Source: HGM11501 sp045123995 (GTDB lineage Bacteria; Bacillota; Clostridia; CAKSNL01; HGM11501). Taken from it: a DNA stretch of 52,445 nucleotides. The position numbers and the translations under genes are program-made. Positions 50,358 to 52,445 of the stretch are shown here, piece by piece. The notes under the pieces are model-generated. The model was not told the origin of the DNA. It saw only the letters and a program-made list of their open reading frames with translations, and did no database searches. The stretch spans positions 1 through 52,445 of the forward strand of contig JBGVKY010000015.1 of assembly GCA_045123995.1 (NCBI GenBank). Direction: 5' to 3'. Numbering within the stretch: position 1 is the first letter of the stretch; each line of letters opens with the position of its first letter.

Positions 50358-50711
50358 TTATGAAATATTTTCAAGTTCGGCCTTGAGCTTTTTCAAAGCT
50401 GAACTTTTATGTGCGTATGTACTATCAACTGTTGTATCAAGTAAGAAAGCTATCTCTGCCATTCTCATTTCAGCAATGATGTTAAAGGCAAGAATAATTC
50501 TTTCTGATCTCGTCAATCGTAACATAGCATCAATGATTTTTTCATTTTCAAACGAATCATAAATCATTCCTATCGCCACCTTGTCTAATATTTTTTTATA
50601 TTCGCTTGCAATTTTAATTGGTCTTCCTTTGATATTGCCCTCAACATTGTTAATGTGGGAATATCTTTGGATAAACATCTGCTTAAAAAGTTGCTCGAAA
50701 TAACTTGTCAT
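50358..50711 (-). CDS. Sigma-70 region 4-like protein
   Basis: 117 residues; the C-terminal half (LTRSERIILAFNIIAEMRMAEIAFLLDTTVDSTYAHKSSALKKLK) is a sigma region 4 helix-turn-helix. Such short sigma-like proteins lie upstream of xis in Tn916-related elements and help switch excision. GGAGG precedes ATG 50711. 50712-51129 has no supported gene. Confidence 0.7.
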   Translation of the reverse strand: MTSYFEQLFKQMFIQRYSHINNVEGNIKGRPIKIASEYKKILDKVAIGMIYDSFENEKIIDAMLRLTRSERIILAFNIIAEMRMAEIAFLLDTTVDSTYAHKSSALKKLKAELENIS

Positions 50712-51129
50712 TATTGCTTTACCTCCAGAAATTTTTTAATTAAAAAAATCTGTTGGAAAGCAATTCCTAATATTATTAAAGCACATTCAAACCCGAAACC
50801 TTAAGATTTGAACAAAACTTTTTTTATAATATTTTTCATTGCCTTATTCCAATCAGATTAAAGTGAATTAAACTGATTGGAAGCAGGTGGACCTCGGCAA
50901 TGATTATGTATCAAAACACAGAAAACAAAACAGCCAAAACACACCCTATAAAAGAGTAATGTCTTGGCTGCACGGTATGAGTGACCTCCATAATCGTCAT
51001 CAGATGACTTCTTATGGCTTGTCCTATTATGAGCAATGATTCTGTGATTTGTAAAAATTGGGATGACTAAATAAAGCATATTTCACTCCTACCGCACGGC
51101 AATCCGCCGTTGCAAGGAGCGAATTGAAC

Positions 51130-51216
51130 CTAAAATGCGGGCGAAATTGCCACGCCAAAAACTTTATTATTCGTTTGTATTGATTGTCCGCAACACTCTT
51201 CAGCATCAATAACCAT
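51130..51216 (-). CDS. Possible 28-residue peptide of element 2
   Basis: ATG 51216 follows GAGGTGA by five bases and the frame ends at TAG. The peptide has a CC pair and ends VFGVAISPAF. No homology is known to me. A 64-codon frame starting five bases upstream is an alternative with a poorer ribosome site. Confidence 0.3.
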   Translation of the reverse strand: MVIDAEECCGQSIQTNNKVFGVAISPAF

Positions 51217-51286
51217 TTCATTCACCTCATTTCCAAATTTTGACAATAGTCGATTAAAAAAAATAAATATCGTTAAATTTCGCATA

Positions 51287-51331
51287 AAAAGAAACCGCTT
51301 GAGGTCCTTAATAACCCCAAGCGGTTTTCTT
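51287..51331. terminator. Hairpin, possible terminator
   Basis: AAACCGCTTG, 16-base loop, CAAGCGGTTTT. The region 51332-51630 holds nothing else I can support. Confidence 0.5.
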
Positions 51332-51630
51332 CAACATTCTATGTATTAACTTATAATGCAACAGATAAATCATAAAACCCACTCCATTCTTTTGTTTTTA
51401 TCAGCATTACAATAAAATTGACCGTTATCTTCTTATATAGCTGAATTGTACCATTTTTCGATAGAGAAGTCTGTCGAAGATTGGAATGTGAATTAAAGTT
51501 TTTATCGTCTGATTTTGAGCAATTATCTTATAAAAATAAAGAATAATACAAATAGATACAAAAAAATACAGAATACGATAAGGTATTCTGTATGATTGAA
51601 AATTATCTTGTCGAACGATTTTAGGCATAA

Positions 51631-51661
51631 AAAAACCGTTGGCTGAATAAACCAACGGCAT
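51631..51661 (-). terminator. Terminator of the YolD-like gene
   Basis: Minus strand CCGTTGG-TTTATTCAG-CCAACGG then TTTTTTT. Confidence 0.85.
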
Positions 51662-51670
51662 AATTTTAAG

Positions 51671-52099
51671 TTATTCAATATCGTTAAATAAATCATTCTC
51701 TACATAAAGAATATCATCAATCAAAATTTCCGTGCCATCATCAAACACCACATCACTTTCATACTCACGGATTTTTTTGATATATCCTTTTTTCGTCACA
51801 TATTTTCCGCCTGATTTTTTCTTATCCGGAATAAAATATGTTATAGATGTTTCAGGTAAATCATCAATATTTTCGCTTATAAAATTAAGCTTTCTATTGA
51901 GTTCTTCTTTTGTATATTCGTCAAGTTCCAATTTGCTATCAGTTAGCCTTGCAGTTTCAATAACTGCTTCGTCATATCCCGTCAGCGCTGCGAAAGGAGC
52001 AAATTGAGCAGCTCTGAGAATCTTATCCGGGAAGTCTTTTTCTATTTCAGGATTGGGATATTGCATATTTAATATATCTTGAAATTCAAAATTGCTCAT
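51671..52099 (-). CDS. YolD-like family protein
   Basis: 142 residues. RAAQFAPFAALTGYDEAVIE near residue 30 is the YolD-like signature; the C-terminal part is a small beta barrel (DKKKSGGKYVTKKGYIKKI ... DDGTEILIDDILYVE). Relatives are encoded with UmuC-like polymerases on mobile elements, and some act in DNA repair. No umuC is visible here. AAGGAGGTG precedes ATG 52099. Confidence 0.88.
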   Translation of the reverse strand: MSNFEFQDILNMQYPNPEIEKDFPDKILRAAQFAPFAALTGYDEAVIETARLTDSKLELDEYTKEELNRKLNFISENIDDLPETSITYFIPDKKKSGGKYVTKKGYIKKIREYESDVVFDDGTEILIDDILYVENDLFNDIE

Positions 52100-52201
52100 C
52101 TTGCACCTCCTTAGCAATTCGATAAATTGGAATTTGACGCTCCATCAAACTGAATTTTAAGTCTCTGTAAAACTGGAATTAACCCATACAATTATTTTAA
52201 T

Positions 52202-52445
52202 TTAGATATTCACAATATTACTTGCCACAGTATCTCGAAAAACATTGTCATGTTCTACCAGAAGCATGGTCGGGGCAAACTCCGTTATGAGCTGTTCAAT
52301 CTGCATACGTGAGTACACATCAATAAAGTTGAGCGGTTCATCCCATACATACAAGTGTGCCTTTTCACAAAGGCTTTTCGCAATTAGTACTTTCTTCTTT
52401 TGACCGCCAGAAAAGTCTTTAATATCCTTTTCAAACTGTACACGC
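52202..52445 (-). CDS. ABC-F ribosomal protection protein, Lsa/CplR-like (C-terminal part)
   Basis: About 80 residues of the second ATPase domain: signature FSGGQKKKVLIAKSLCEKA, Walker B HLYVWDEPLNFID and the H-loop LLVEHD. The QKKKVLIA...WDEPLNFIDV run is that of Lsa/Vga/CplR proteins, which displace lincosamides, pleuromutilins and streptogramin A from the ribosome. The gene starts beyond the window, so intactness is unknown. It rides on element 2. Confidence 0.85.
   Translation of the reverse strand, partial: RVQFEKDIKDFSGGQKKKVLIAKSLCEKAHLYVWDEPLNFIDVYSRMQIEQLITEFAPTMLLVEHDNVFRDTVASNIVNI

Noticed and set aside
50858..51079. 73-codon minus-strand ORF in element 2
   Set aside because: No ribosome site and no domain; composition fits noncoding DNA.
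51425..51661. 78-codon minus-strand ORF
   Set aside because: Begins inside the terminator of the YolD-like gene and has no ribosome site or recognisable domain.

Overview
The window reads as the chromosome of a low-GC, spore-forming anaerobic Firmicute, most likely class Clostridia. The signs are A/T-rich DNA with AGGAGG-type ribosome sites, TTGACA-N17-TATAAT promoters, spo0A with a 0A box, the WalRKHI system, FMN and glycine riboswitches, HydG (maturation of [FeFe]-hydrogenase), rubredoxin and remnants of reverse rubrerythrin. I cannot name a genus.

Layout. 1-1260: end of a membrane protein and a secreted C39-like protein. 1418-5869: a ~590-nt GC-rich structured noncoding stretch read as OLE RNA, then oapA, dxs, tlyA and a LUD-domain gene. 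5882-11148: walR-walK, a small secreted protein behind a WalR-type box, then walH-walI, followed by tRNA-Arg. 11500-14840 (minus strand): a secreted protein, a DUF378 membrane protein and mgtE behind a leader with a short ORF and a terminator. 14982-24079: obg-yhbY-nadD-yqeK-rsfS-leuS, then an unknown gene, dCMP deaminase, holB and ricT. 24115-26246 (minus): a SpoU-family methyltransferase and infC-rpmI-rplT with an attenuated leader. 26379-31600: purC, FMN riboswitch-ribU, two tRNA-Pro genes, a PocR/AraC regulator and a Gfo/Idh/MocA enzyme, broken up by small insertions bracketed by duplicated host sequence. 31680-37483: spo0A, a cupin regulator with an acyl-CoA synthetase, glycine riboswitch-agcS, rubredoxin and an SGNH hydrolase. 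37600-44770: tRNA-Thr, a lone solute-binding lipoprotein, uvrC, HPr, yqeG, an XRE/ImmA pair and hydG behind a long attenuator-like leader.

44824-52445 is accessory DNA. Two remnants of the 3' end of a reverse-rubrerythrin gene (44824-44877 and 49327-49437, same orientation) bound a ~4.5-kb integrative element. It holds a tyrosine integrase, an XRE repressor with operator repeats, a SprT-like metalloprotease, 21-bp iteron-like repeats and two copies of a three-hairpin element whose stems differ by compensatory changes. A second element begins at the right-hand remnant (excisionase, sigma-like protein, YolD-like protein, and the 3' end of an Lsa/CplR-type ABC-F resistance gene) and runs off the window, which suggests stepwise insertion of elements at one gene end.

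The strongest leads are the OLE-oapA locus, the covarying three-hairpin repeat, the WalR box inside walRKHI, the mgtE and hydG leaders, and the small insertions that duplicate tRNA ends and terminators. All calls come from reading the sequence; no search or folding program was run.
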